Below, one piece after another: positions 1-7,656 of a stretch of 64,000 bases of DNA. A model generated the notes under the pieces. That model ran no database searches and was not told the DNA's origin. It saw nothing but the letters and a program-made list of their open reading frames with translations. Source of the DNA: Anaerolineae bacterium (lineage in GTDB: Bacteria; Chloroflexota; Anaerolineae; Anaerolineales; Anaerolineaceae); NCBI GenBank assembly GCA_013178185.1, contig JABLXC010000012.1:1-64000 (forward strand). The letters run 5' to 3'. Both the position numbers and the translations under genes were made by a program. Each line of letters begins with the position of its first letter. Position 1 is the first letter of the stretch.

Positions 1-501
1 CCGGCCATTTTCGGTGCGAGTAGCCATTTGCAGCACGCCGACCGAGAGACCCAGCGCGTGATAAATGGGCGCCATCCAGCGGGCGTCGCGCCGCGCCAGA
101 TAGTCGTTGACTGTTACCAGATGAACGCCCTTCCCAGTCAGAGCGTTCAGGTAGATGGGCAATGTCGCAACCAGCGTTTTCCCTTCGCCGGTGCGCATCT
201 CGGCAATCTTGCCGGAATGCAGCGTTATGCCACCGATCAATTGGACATCGTAATGTCGCATTCCAAGCGTTCGTTTGCTGGCTTCACGAACTGCTGCAAA
301 GGCCTTCGGTAAAAGCTCGTCGAGCGATTCACCTTCCTTCAGGCGCTGTTTGAATTCGATGGTTTTGGCGCGCAAAGCCTCGTCGCTTAACGCTTCAAAT
401 TCTTTCTCCAGCAGGTTGATCTGCTCGACCACCTGCGACATTCTTTCCAATTCTTTTTTGATGGGGTCGCCGCCCAGGATTCGGACAATGCTTTTGAACA
501 T
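1..501 (-). CDS. secA: Preprotein translocase ATPase SecA, N-terminal part (3' end cut by window edge)
   Basis: SecA is the cytoplasmic motor that drives unfolded preproteins through SecYEG. Reading the minus strand from the ATG at 501 gives an open frame to the window edge, about 167 residues. It contains the SecA N-terminus ([13 protein letters not shown]), the Walker A region [14 protein letters not shown], and then [14 protein letters not shown], all characteristic of the DEAD-motor N-terminal domain. A good ribosome-binding site (AGAAAGGTGAT) lies just before the ATG, which fixes the start. The rest of the protein lies to the left of the window. The downstream neighbours on the same strand are a decayed restriction-modification pair. 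Confidence 0.95.
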   Translation of the reverse strand, partial: MFKSIVRILGGDPIKKELERMSQVVEQINLLEKEFEALSDEALRAKTIEFKQRLKEGESLDELLPKAFAAVREASKRTLGMRHYDVQLIGGITLHSGKIAEMRTGEGKTLVATLPIYLNALTGKGVHLVTVNDYLARRDARWMAPIYHALGLSVGVLQMATRTENGR

Positions 502-522
502 AAATCACCTTTCTGCGTGGTG

Positions 523-528
523 ATTATA
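523..528 (-). promoter_or_regulatory. Candidate -10 box for secA
   Basis: The minus strand reads TATAAT here, 21 bases before the secA start codon. No good -35 hexamer is visible 16-18 bases further upstream, so this is a position-supported guess only. Confidence 0.3.
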
Positions 529-652
529 CTAAAGTATCTTCGTTAAGGGGGATGGCAGGAAGCGGAACGGCCATACATCAAAGCATAATTTAGTGAGGGA
601 GGGAAGTATAATTGTTTAAGTAAAAAGGGATTTTCGCGGAAGCACAGTCTTC

Positions 653-1120
653 TTAATACGTTTTTTCAAATTGATCCAAATCGAAATTGCCGCTGTTTTC
701 TTCAATTAATCTGTTCCAGTCAATATTTCCATCCTGATCACAAAATTGTTCAATGAATTTTTTCGTCAGGAGATTTGTAATCCGGTCTTTCTCTTTTCCA
801 TAGGCATCGTTGTGTTCTTGGCGCGGTAACCAACCGGCTCAATTAATTCTGCATACAGTTGCTGATTACCCGATATAAATGTCCAAAAATTTTGCCCGAC
901 TACTTTTAAGTAGCCCTCGTTTGTGAAAGTTGTTCTATTTTGCCGTAACAAATTCCCATGTTTCCTCAATCACAGCAGAGGCTTTTGTAATGTTTTTTGC
1001 TTGAAACAGGTATGGATTATTCTTCAGCAGTTGATTTAAAGTTAGCCTGGATAATATCGTGATTCGGCTTTCGTGAAATTGGATGATATTCTCATTCACA
1101 TAATGGCACACTTTATCCAT
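653..1120 (-). pseudogene. Remnant of a PmeII-family type II restriction endonuclease
   Basis: Two pieces of one endonuclease are visible on the minus strand. The N-terminal piece starts at the ATG at 1120 and reads NENIIQFHESR...NPYLFQAKNITKAS, the usual opening of PmeII-like enzymes. The C-terminal piece (about 935 down to 653) reads YLKVVGQNFWTFISGN...LIEPVGYRAK, then, after a one-base shift near 815-820, EHNDAYGKEK...IDWNRLIEENSGNF to a stop at 653-655. The roughly 150 residues expected between the two pieces are missing, so there is an internal deletion near 950 as well as a single-base frameshift. Its start overlaps the end of the neighbouring methyltransferase remnant, as in an R-M operon. 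The family name is from memory of the sequence pattern and has not been searched. Confidence 0.7.
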
Positions 1121-1690
1121 GTCAATCGGGTTAATGGCATTTCCTTGTTCTTGCCGGTTAGTTTTTCTTTGTTCAACCGTCCTCGCGCTAGCGCGCAGTA
1201 ATCCGGGTTGATATCAATGCCAATATAGTTTCGGCTCAGTCTTTGCTCAGCAACATAGGTTGTCACGAAACCATTGAATGGATCCAGGACAAGATCTCCC
1301 TCTCGCGTAAATAACTTGAATAACCAATCTGGCAACGCCACCGGAAAGACAGCGGAATGCTGCCGGTTATTACATTCGGTTGCCATGTGCAATATAGTGG
1401 AAGGATATACTTTCTCTCATTCTATTCAGTTGCTGATAATTTTACCAAACTCGCCTCCGATTTTCGAGTTGTCACGTTGTTTATCGGTAGCGCTCAAATT
1501 TTTAAGCCGCTCTTGAGCCCAATCACCAATGGGCACCATGACCTCGTTCTGGTACATATTGAAACGTATTGATTTTGTGAAGTGCAATAACCGCTCCCAA
1601 TTATCGCGAAAACGGTTAGGCTATTTCCCTGGGTGGCTGTTTTTTTGTTGAACCCATGTTCGTCCCTTTTTTATAAAAACCTCGGGGATT
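1096..1690 (-). pseudogene. Remnant of a DNA (N4-cytosine/N6-adenine) methyltransferase
   Basis: The C-terminal half of a beta-type DNA methyltransferase is readable on the minus strand. It runs NRFRDNWERLLHFTKS, then MVPIGDWAQERLKNLSATDK, then KVYPSTILHMATECNN, then HSAVFPVALPDWLFKLFT, then GDLVLDPFNGFVTT and NYIGIDINPDYCALA. The last part is the SAM-binding FxGxG region plus motif X context, with the second Gly changed (NGFVTT where GSGTT is usual). The frame holds two in-frame TGA codons near 1415-1428 and a TAG near 1624-1626. No N-terminal catalytic PPY motif is visible. It is therefore dead. It ends overlapping the endonuclease remnant by about 25 bases, so together they mark a former type II R-M operon. 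The right boundary is approximate. Confidence 0.75.
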
Positions 1691-1793
1691 GGCTGGACTG
1701 GTTAATTTATGGCATTCTTATTGCCTGCTTCTGAGGCATCGCGTTATACATAAGAGGGTGGCTTACGCCGTGTTTGAAATGACCGTTTAACCA

Positions 1794-1822
1794 TTGACAG
1801 TTTTGGCGCTTGGTATTAAAGT
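1794..1822 (+). promoter_or_regulatory. Promoter of the his operon
   Basis: TTGACA (1794-1799), a 17-base spacer, then TAAAGT (1817-1822) form a sigma-70-type promoter. The expected start of transcription falls around 1829, only a few bases before the ATG of the leader peptide at 1833, so the leader would be translated from a leaderless or nearly leaderless transcript. Confidence 0.6.
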
Positions 1823-1832
1823 ACACCCTGTG

Positions 1833-1916
1833 ATGTCCACAACGCTATTTATCCATCATCATCATACCAATCTTCCGGACCCCAGCCGGCGGTTTGGTCG
1901 TCTTTGGATATTCTGA
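1833..1916 (+). CDS. His operon leader peptide (27 aa, four consecutive His codons)
   Basis: A short frame from ATG 1833 to TGA 1914-1916 encodes MSTTLFI followed by HHHH (CAT x4, 1854-1865) and ends RRFGRLWIF. It lies directly before a terminator and hisG. Runs of His codons ahead of a his operon are the hallmark of ribosome-mediated attenuation as in enterobacterial hisL. When charged tRNA-His is scarce the ribosome stalls on the four CAT codons; otherwise it runs to the stop codon at 1914. No Shine-Dalgarno is seen, in keeping with the promoter position. It is too short to be found by size, but the His run, position and RNA folding agree. Confidence 0.82.
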   Translation: MSTTLFIHHHHTNLPDPSRRFGRLWIF

Positions 1917-1961
1917 GCAAGTAACTTTTTTTGTGAACGTCCTAAGCCCCCGGTTGTGGGG
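1880..1961 (+). promoter_or_regulatory. Antiterminator pairing of the his attenuator
   Basis: CCCCA at 1880-1884 can pair with TGGGG at 1957-1961, and CCGG at 1886-1889 with CCGG at 1950-1953. That gives nine base pairs around a small internal loop (G1885 opposite 1954-1956). The pairing uses the right arm and loop of the terminator, so the two folds exclude each other. The left strand starts 14 bases after the last His codon: a ribosome stalled on the His codons leaves it free, while one at the stop codon (1914-1916) covers it. This is the logic expected for attenuation; the folding energies were not computed. Confidence 0.65.
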
Positions 1962-1968
1962 GTTTTTT
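1944..1968 (+). terminator. Intrinsic terminator (attenuator) before hisG
   Basis: The stem CCCCC (1947-1951) / GGGGG (1958-1962) extends to 8 bp by AAG/TTT, with a six-base loop, followed directly by a run of T (1963-1968). It sits between the His-rich leader and hisG and must be read through for the operon to be expressed, so it is the attenuator. Confidence 0.8.
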
Positions 1969-2016
1969 GTTTACTTACTAATGGTTTCTAAAAGATTAAT
2001 CGGAGAGGAAGAATAA

Positions 2017-3024
2017 ATGACCGGAACGCAAACTATCAATACTCGTATTTCGCTGCCTTCCAAAGGGCGGCTAGCCGAAGAATCGCTTGCCCTCCTGGCA
2101 GCCTGCGGCTTGACAGTATATAAGCCAAACCCGCGCCAGTACGAAGCTTTGATCCCATCTTTGCCGGGCATAAAGGTACTGTTCCAACGACCGGCGGATA
2201 TTGTTGTATCGGTTCGAGATGGCAGCGTGGACTTTGGTATCACTGGCCTGGATGTCGTCGCTGAACGGCGCGGGCCAAACGGAGATGTGCTGGTTTTGCA
2301 TGAGGCGTTGGGCTTTGGCGGCTGTTGGGTGGCTCTCGCTGCGCCCGAATCCCTGGGCGTTGGGGACCTGGAGGGTCTGAAACGTTTTTCAGAGCAGTTG
2401 AAACGCCCGCTCCGTGTGGCCACCAAGTACCCAAACTTGGCTGGCGCTTTTCTGACGGAGCGGCAGATTCGCGCCAGTCTGATCACTGCCGAGGGGACGT
2501 TGGAAACCGCGCCGGCTATTGGCTACGCTGATATCATTGCCGATGTGGTCTCATCGGGACAAACCCTGCGGGATAACCGCCTGCAGTTGATCGAAAACGG
2601 CGTCATCCTCCAGTCCGAAGCGGTGTTGATCGCCAACAAGGACCGGCTCCGCAGCTGCTCGGAGACACTGGAAATGGCCCGCGTTCTTCTGGAATATCTG
2701 GAGGCGCACCTGCGCGCCAGGGACGCCCTGGCGATTTTTGCCAACATGCGCGCTGGTTCGGCCGAAGAGGTCGCCAACCGGATTTTTGAGAATTGCAGCA
2801 TCACTGGGCTGCAGGGCCCCACGGTTTCGCGCGTCATTGTCCGGGAGGATAATCAAAGCTGGTATGCGGCCAACTTGATCGTCCCTCGCAAGCGGCTATT
2901 TCAAACCATTCAGGAGGTAAGAGCCGCTGGGGGGAGCGGCGTGGTTGCCGTGCCGGTGGCCTATATTTTCGAAGAGGAGCCGCCCCGTTACCGCCGCATG
3001 TTGGAAGCCCTTGAGAAAGGGTAA
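2017..3024 (+). CDS. hisG: ATP phosphoribosyltransferase, long form
   Basis: HisG catalyses the first committed step of histidine synthesis, ATP + PRPP to phosphoribosyl-ATP. At 335 residues it is a long-form enzyme with its own regulatory domain, so no HisZ is needed. The catalytic half shows LPSKGRLAEESL at the N-terminus and VDFGITGLDVVAER and RVATKYPN further on. The C-terminal ACT-like region (about 255-335) carries GLQGPTVSRVIV and GVVAVPVAYIFEE. The ATG is preceded by GGAGAGGAAG. It is the first structural gene after the attenuator at 1833-1968, so it is likely controlled both by histidine feedback and by attenuation. Confidence 0.95.
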   Translation: MTGTQTINTRISLPSKGRLAEESLALLAACGLTVYKPNPRQYEALIPSLPGIKVLFQRPADIVVSVRDGSVDFGITGLDVVAERRGPNGDVLVLHEALGFGGCWVALAAPESLGVGDLEGLKRFSEQLKRPLRVATKYPNLAGAFLTERQIRASLITAEGTLETAPAIGYADIIADVVSSGQTLRDNRLQLIENGVILQSEAVLIANKDRLRSCSETLEMARVLLEYLEAHLRARDALAIFANMRAGSAEEVANRIFENCSITGLQGPTVSRVIVREDNQSWYAANLIVPRKRLFQTIQEVRAAGGSGVVAVPVAYIFEEEPPRYRRMLEALEKG

Positions 3025-3049
3025 TCGAGAACTTCCTCCTGGAGTGAAT

Positions 3050-4822
3050 ATGAAAATCGCAGAACGTTTAGATGCTTTATCTCCCTACCAGCCGGTCTCG
3101 CCGCCTGAAGTGCTGTCCGCTCGCCTGGGTCGCCCAGCTGAGACTCTGGTAAAGCTGGATGCCAACGAAAATCCTTACGGTATGTCGCCGCGCGCCCGCG
3201 CTGCCCTGGCGTCTCTCTCCGATGGGCATTACTACCCGGACCCGGAAAGCCGGGAGCTGCGAGCGTGCCTGGCGGATTTCACGGGCGTTCCGACTGAGAA
3301 CTTGCTGGTGGGGGCGGGCGCTGATGAATTGATTGATCTACTCCTCAGGGTTTTGCTCGACCCCGGAGACCGCGTGCTCGTTTGCCCTCCTACCTTTGGA
3401 ATGTATCGTTTCGATGCTCTCTTAAACGGCGGGCAGGTCGTGTCGGTGCCACGCCGGGATGATTTCTCACTCGATCTGGAGGGTATCGGGCGGGCTGTGC
3501 AGGCTTCCAGCCCTTCAGTGTTATTCCTGGCATCCCCCAACAACCCGGATGGCCGCCGCTTAAGTGCACAGGAGCTTGAAGCTGTCCTTGCATTGCCCCT
3601 CCTGGTGGTCATTGACGAAGCGTATATCGAGTTTGCCGACGGCGCATTAGGGGCTGAAACCAGCCTGATCCGCAGAGCGCCCCTGTTGCCGAACCTGGTG
3701 GTACTGCGGACGATGAGCAAATGGGCAGGCCTGGCAGGACTCCGGATAGGGTACGGCGCTTTTCCGAACAGCTTACTCCCCGCGCTTTGGAAAGCCAAAC
3801 AACCCTACAGCGTTAACGTCGCTGCCAGCGCGGCTGCCATCGCAACCCTGCAAGACCTTGAGGAAAGAACGCAGAGAATCCAAGCTATTGTTAAGGAAAG
3901 GGAGCGTCTCATAGCGCGCCTGAAGGCAATTCCATTTCTGCAGGTTTTTCCATCCGAGGCGAATTTTGTTCTCTGTCGTGTTCGCGGGATGCCAGCATCA
4001 AGTTTACGTAATGTCCTGGAGGAGGAAGGCATCCTGGTGCGGTATTACGACACGCCAGAACTATCGGACTATCTGCGTATTTCCACCGGTCTTCCCCAAT
4101 CCACCGATCGTTTGACATCTGTGTTGCTCGCCCAGGTAAAAGACCCCGCTTTGCGCGCCCAGGGGAGGGCTGCATGGGCGGATGAGCCCGTGGCGGATAA
4201 TCGTTCCAGCCTGCCCGCTGCCAGGTGTGAACGTACTGCCGTGATCTCTCGCCAGACTCGCGAGACCTCGTTGCAAGTCTCCCTTAACCTGGATGGCAAC
4301 GGCGAAAGGCAAATCAGTACAGGCATTGGTTTTTTGGACCACATGCTGGAACAGCTTGCCACGCACGGTGGTTTTGACCTGGAAATCCGCGCCCTGGGCG
4401 ACCTTGAGGTTGACCCGCACCACACGGTTGAAGATGTTGCCCTTTCGTTGGGTGAGGCCTTCAACCAGGCACTGGCGGACCGTCGCGGTATCCGGCGATG
4501 CGGTTGGGCTTTGTTCCCACTGGATGAAGCCCTAGCCGAGGTTGTGGTGGATTTTTCGGGTCGACCTTATACCGCTTTTCAGGCAACCTGGCATGCTCCG
4601 GCTGTTGGTGGTGTCCCGAATAGTTTGTGGGAACATTTCTTCCTGTCATTTTCTCAGCGCGCTGGTTGCAACCTGCATGCCGTCGTGCGCTCCGGCCGCG
4701 ACGACCATCACCAGATTGAGGCGCTCTTCAAAGCCCTGGCGCGCGCCCTGGCTACTGCTGTGGAAGTGGAAGCGCGCCGCAGCCGGCAAGTGCTTTCGAG
4801 CAAAGGGACAGTGAGTGTATGA
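3050..4822 (+). CDS. hisCB: Fused histidinol-phosphate aminotransferase / imidazoleglycerol-phosphate dehydratase
   Basis: One uninterrupted frame of 590 residues carries two his-pathway enzymes. Residues 1 to about 365 are HisC, a fold-type I PLP aminotransferase: LDANENPYGMS near the N-terminus, SPNNPDGR, and the PLP lysine at 224 in TMSKWAGLAGLRIGY. A linker of about 25 residues follows. From about 393 to the end is HisB (IGP dehydratase), with GFLDHMLEQLATHG and both metal-binding repeats, DPHHTVED and DDHHQIEAL. HisB makes imidazole-acetol phosphate, the substrate of HisC, so the fusion joins consecutive steps. The start at 3050 has GGAG five bases upstream; the frame stays open further upstream but overlaps hisG. 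The end overlaps hisH by four bases (ATGA). Confidence 0.93.
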   Translation: MKIAERLDALSPYQPVSPPEVLSARLGRPAETLVKLDANENPYGMSPRARAALASLSDGHYYPDPESRELRACLADFTGVPTENLLVGAGADELIDLLLRVLLDPGDRVLVCPPTFGMYRFDALLNGGQVVSVPRRDDFSLDLEGIGRAVQASSPSVLFLASPNNPDGRRLSAQELEAVLALPLLVVIDEAYIEFADGALGAETSLIRRAPLLPNLVVLRTMSKWAGLAGLRIGYGAFPNSLLPALWKAKQPYSVNVAASAAAIATLQDLEERTQRIQAIVKERERLIARLKAIPFLQVFPSEANFVLCRVRGMPASSLRNVLEEEGILVRYYDTPELSDYLRISTGLPQSTDRLTSVLLAQVKDPALRAQGRAAWADEPVADNRSSLPAARCERTAVISRQTRETSLQVSLNLDGNGERQISTGIGFLDHMLEQLATHGGFDLEIRALGDLEVDPHHTVEDVALSLGEAFNQALADRRGIRRCGWALFPLDEALAEVVVDFSGRPYTAFQATWHAPAVGGVPNSLWEHFFLSFSQRAGCNLHAVVRSGRDDHHQIEALFKALARALATAVEVEARRSRQVLSSKGTVSV

Positions 4823-5433
4823 AAACAAAGGCGGTTTTTTTGGTGGATGCCGGTACAGGCAATATTCAATCAGTGGCCAAGGCGTTAACCTCGCTAGGCG
4901 CGCAGGTGCACCTGGTGAAGACCCCGCGGGAGCTGGCAGCCGGGTTGGTGGTGCTGCCAGGCGTCGGCGCTTTTGGCCAGTTTATTACTGGTTTGTCGTC
5001 GCGCGCGCTGATTGAACCCTTGCGAGCTGCTGCGGCTCGTGGCGACCCACTGCTTGGGATTTGCGTAGGAATGCAGGCTTTCTTTGAAAGCAGCGAAGAA
5101 TTCGGCGACTTTGGCGGTCTGGGCTTGTTGCCGGGCCGCGTTGTCCGTTTCAACGAAACAGAACATCTCAAGGTGCCGCATACCGGCTGGAATCAGCTCT
5201 GGCCTCAAAATGGAGGTGGTCCCCTCTTCAAAGGCCTTAAAGAGGGCTCATATGTATATTTCAATCATTCATATTTCTGCCGCGCCTGCCAGCAGGATAC
5301 CTGCGCCATCACCGATTACATCGAGAACTTTGTCAGCATGGTGCAGCGTCAGAATATTTACGGTGTGCAGTTCCACCCAGAAAAAAGCCAGCGGGTGGGT
5401 TTGAAGATATTGTCGAACTTTTTGGAGCTTTGA
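4819..5433 (+). CDS. hisH: Imidazole glycerol phosphate synthase, glutamine amidotransferase subunit
   Basis: HisH supplies ammonia from glutamine to HisF. The 204-residue class I amidotransferase shows the oxyanion region LPGVGAFGQF, the nucleophile Cys in LLGICVGMQAFF, and the His/Glu pair in GVQFHPEKSQ. It starts inside the hisCB stop codon (ATGA), implying translational coupling, and ends close to hisA. Its partner hisF is two genes downstream. Confidence 0.95.
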   Translation: MKTKAVFLVDAGTGNIQSVAKALTSLGAQVHLVKTPRELAAGLVVLPGVGAFGQFITGLSSRALIEPLRAAAARGDPLLGICVGMQAFFESSEEFGDFGGLGLLPGRVVRFNETEHLKVPHTGWNQLWPQNGGGPLFKGLKEGSYVYFNHSYFCRACQQDTCAITDYIENFVSMVQRQNIYGVQFHPEKSQRVGLKILSNFLEL

Positions 5434-5435
5434 GG

Positions 5436-6212
5436 ATGGAACTTCAACGACCTTCGCAAACACTTTTTGAAATTTACCCGGCCATCGATCTGCGCCAGGG
5501 CATGGTGGTGCGTTTGCGCACTGGCGACCCTGGCCAGCAAACCACTTACCCGCTCAAGCCGGAAGAGGCGGCGCGGCGCTGGTGCGAACAGGGAGCAAGA
5601 TGGCTGCATGTCGTAAATCTGGATGGCGCCCTGGGTGAATTGGCTCTTGCCAGCCAGAAAGCGGCGGGGCAAATTGCAGCCGTGGCTGCCAAATATGGCG
5701 CGCGGGTGCAGTTTGGAGGCGGAGTCCGTTCATTGGCTGCGGTGGAATCCGCATTGAACACCGGGATCGCCAGAGTGATTTTAGGTACAGCGCTGATCGA
5801 ACAGCCAGAACTTCTGCCGCTTGCGCTTGATCGCTGGGGGAGCGAGCGGATCGCCGCCGGGGTGGATGCACGCCATGGCGTGGTTCGAGTGCAAGGCTGG
5901 GTGGTCGATGGCGGCATCAGCGCCATGGCGTTGGCGCAAAAACTAGCTGAGCAGGGACTTCGCTGGATGGTCTACACCGATATTTCACGCGATGGGACCG
6001 GTCAGGGGGCTAATCTGGCCGGGACTATGGAGCTAGCCCGGCAAAGTAGCCTGCAGGTGATTGCATCCGGCGGCTTTGACCGCATGGAAGAAATTGCCCA
6101 GGCGCGCTCGCTGGGTTTGGCAGGCGTCATTCTGGGTCGTTCACTTTATGAGGGGCGGATCCTGCTCCAACCGGCTTTGGAACTTGCCAATGGAGGAGAA
6201 AATGCTGGCTAA
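5436..6212 (+). CDS. hisA: Phosphoribosylformimino-5-aminoimidazole carboxamide ribotide isomerase
   Basis: HisA is a (beta/alpha)8 barrel that isomerises ProFAR to PRFAR, the substrate of HisF/HisH. Visible signatures are [14 protein letters not shown] at the N-terminus with the catalytic Asp, FGGGVRSL, and [13 protein letters not shown] with the second catalytic Asp. ATG 5436 was chosen because GGAG (5424-5427) stands eight bases before it; the TTG at 5430, which overlaps the hisH stop, is an alternative. The end overlaps hisF by 11 bases. Confidence 0.94.
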   Translation: MELQRPSQTLFEIYPAIDLRQGMVVRLRTGDPGQQTTYPLKPEEAARRWCEQGARWLHVVNLDGALGELALASQKAAGQIAAVAAKYGARVQFGGGVRSLAAVESALNTGIARVILGTALIEQPELLPLALDRWGSERIAAGVDARHGVVRVQGWVVDGGISAMALAQKLAEQGLRWMVYTDISRDGTGQGANLAGTMELARQSSLQVIASGGFDRMEEIAQARSLGLAGVILGRSLYEGRILLQPALELANGGENAG

Positions 6213-6972
6213 ACGAATTATCCCCTGTCTTGATATCCGGGATGGCCGGATTGTGAAAGGCGTCCGTTTTGTCCACCTGCGCGACGCCGGCGATCCGGTC
6301 GAACAAGCCGCCCTGTACGACCAGGCTGGCGCGGATGAGTTGGTTTTTTTGGATATTTCGGCCACCGTCGAAGGGCGGAAGACTGTGGTTGAGATCGTCC
6401 GGCGGGTGGCTGAACAAGTGCGGATGCCGTTCACGGTGGGAGGCGGCGTCGCCGGCGTGGAAGATATGCGTAGTCTCCTGTTGGCCGGTGCGGATAAGAT
6501 CAGCATCAATTCGGCCGCAGTGCGCAACCCGAACTTGTTAAGCGAAGGTGCATTTCACTTCGGCGCGCAGTGTGTGGTGTTGGCAATCGACGCTCGTTAT
6601 GTCCCCGGAACTGCTCCGGCTCGTTGGGAAGTGGTGATCGATGGTGGCCGTACCCCTACCGGATGGGATGCTGTTGAATGGGCGGCGCGCGGCGTCCAAT
6701 TGGGGGCTGGAGAGATTCTGCTCACCAGTATGGATCGCGACGGCACATTGGCAGGATATGACTTGTTGTTAACGCGCACGATTTCCGAGGCGATCTCAGT
6801 ACCGGTGATTGCCTCGGGAGGCGCTGGAAGCAGCCAGCACATCGCCGATGTCTTTCAGGAGGGGAAGGCTGACGCCGCGCTGGTGGCGTCTCTGGTTCAT
6901 GATGGCGTTTTGACCATCAGTGCATTAAAACAGGAGCTTGCTGCCGCGGGGGTGGCGATCCGTATGGAGTGA
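6202..6972 (+). CDS. hisF: Imidazole glycerol phosphate synthase, cyclase subunit
   Basis: HisF closes the imidazole ring, giving IGP and AICAR with ammonia from HisH. The 256-residue barrel starts [16 protein letters not shown] (catalytic Asp11 region) and has FTVGGGV, the second catalytic Asp in LAIDARY, and [12 protein letters not shown]. The start at 6202 lies inside hisA with GGAGGAG (6192-6198) just upstream. The length is normal for the family. Confidence 0.95.
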   Translation: MLAKRIIPCLDIRDGRIVKGVRFVHLRDAGDPVEQAALYDQAGADELVFLDISATVEGRKTVVEIVRRVAEQVRMPFTVGGGVAGVEDMRSLLLAGADKISINSAAVRNPNLLSEGAFHFGAQCVVLAIDARYVPGTAPARWEVVIDGGRTPTGWDAVEWAARGVQLGAGEILLTSMDRDGTLAGYDLLLTRTISEAISVPVIASGGAGSSQHIADVFQEGKADAALVASLVHDGVLTISALKQELAAAGVAIRME

Positions 6973-6976
6973 AACG

Positions 6977-7306
6977 ATGGATCTTGAAAAAGTCCGTTAT
7001 GATCAACGGGGATTGGTGCCGACCATCATTCAGGACGTTGCCGATGGCACGGTCCTGATGCTAGGCTGGATGAACTGTGAAGCGCTTCGCCTCACGTTAC
7101 AAACAGGGCGCGTCCATTTTTGGTCGCGTTCCAGGCAGTGCTTGTGGCTCAAGGGTGAAACATCCGGGAATTTTTTGTTCTTCCGGGAAGCGCGTTTGGA
7201 TTGCGATCAGGATGCTTTGCTGATCCTGGTTCAGCCGGCCGGCCCCGTTTGCCATACCGGTGCCCGTAGCTGCTTTGATCGCAGCGCAATGGAGGATAAT
7301 TTATGA
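6977..7306 (+). CDS. hisI: Phosphoribosyl-AMP cyclohydrolase
   Basis: HisI opens the purine ring of phosphoribosyl-AMP, the third step of the pathway. The 109-residue zinc enzyme shows [28 protein letters not shown], Asp/Cys metal ligands in [10 protein letters not shown] and the downstream cysteines in [11 protein letters not shown]. It is a stand-alone HisI; the HisE activity follows as a separate gene overlapping by ATGA at 7303-7306, rather than as a HisIE fusion. Confidence 0.94.
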   Translation: MDLEKVRYDQRGLVPTIIQDVADGTVLMLGWMNCEALRLTLQTGRVHFWSRSRQCLWLKGETSGNFLFFREARLDCDQDALLILVQPAGPVCHTGARSCFDRSAMEDNL

Positions 7307-7578
7307 AAGTTGATGATTTGTTTGCAATCATCCGGGATCGCATTCAGGCTTCTCCGGAGGAGTCCTACACTGCCCGTCTGGCGACCAGCGGCGAAGATGA
7401 GGTGATTAAAAAAGTGGGGGAAGAAGCCATTGAGGTTGTTTTGGCAGCCAGCCGGCAGGGTGATCAACGCCTGATCTCCGAATTGGCAGATCTGACATAC
7501 CATGTGCTGGTGCTTCTGGCAGTGCGCGGCCTTACACCAGCGGATATCCTGGCCGAGTTGGAAAACAGGCGGCGGTAA
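7303..7578 (+). CDS. hisE: Phosphoribosyl-ATP pyrophosphatase
   Basis: HisE hydrolyses phosphoribosyl-ATP to the monophosphate, the second step. The 91-residue MazG-like helical protein has the typical [23 protein letters not shown] stretch (about residues 22-44) with the acidic metal-binding residues, and [13 protein letters not shown]. It is the last gene of the operon. A new promoter begins eight bases after its stop. No hisD lies in the operon. Confidence 0.93.
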   Translation: MKVDDLFAIIRDRIQASPEESYTARLATSGEDEVIKKVGEEAIEVVLAASRQGDQRLISELADLTYHVLVLLAVRGLTPADILAELENRRR

Positions 7579-7585
7579 AGCGCTC

Positions 7586-7614
7586 TTGACATTGTGCGAC
7601 GCGGGAAGTATAAC
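7586..7614 (+). promoter_or_regulatory. Promoter of the nicotinate phosphoribosyltransferase gene
   Basis: A consensus TTGACA (7586-7591), a 17-base spacer and TATAAC (7609-7614) form a strong sigma-70-type promoter eight bases after the hisE stop. It separates the next gene from the his operon. No terminator hairpin is seen after hisE. Confidence 0.75.
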
Positions 7615-7656
7615 TAGTGTAATAATGACACAATATATCGGTGAATCGAGGTGCAC

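Noticed and set aside
1274-1516. Plus-strand frames over the methyltransferase remnant
   Set aside because: They are shadows of the minus-strand methyltransferase frame and show no ribosome-binding site or domain.
2945-3049. Upstream extension of the hisCB frame
   Set aside because: It overlaps the end of hisG in another frame; ATG 3050 with GGAG fits the HisC N-terminus.
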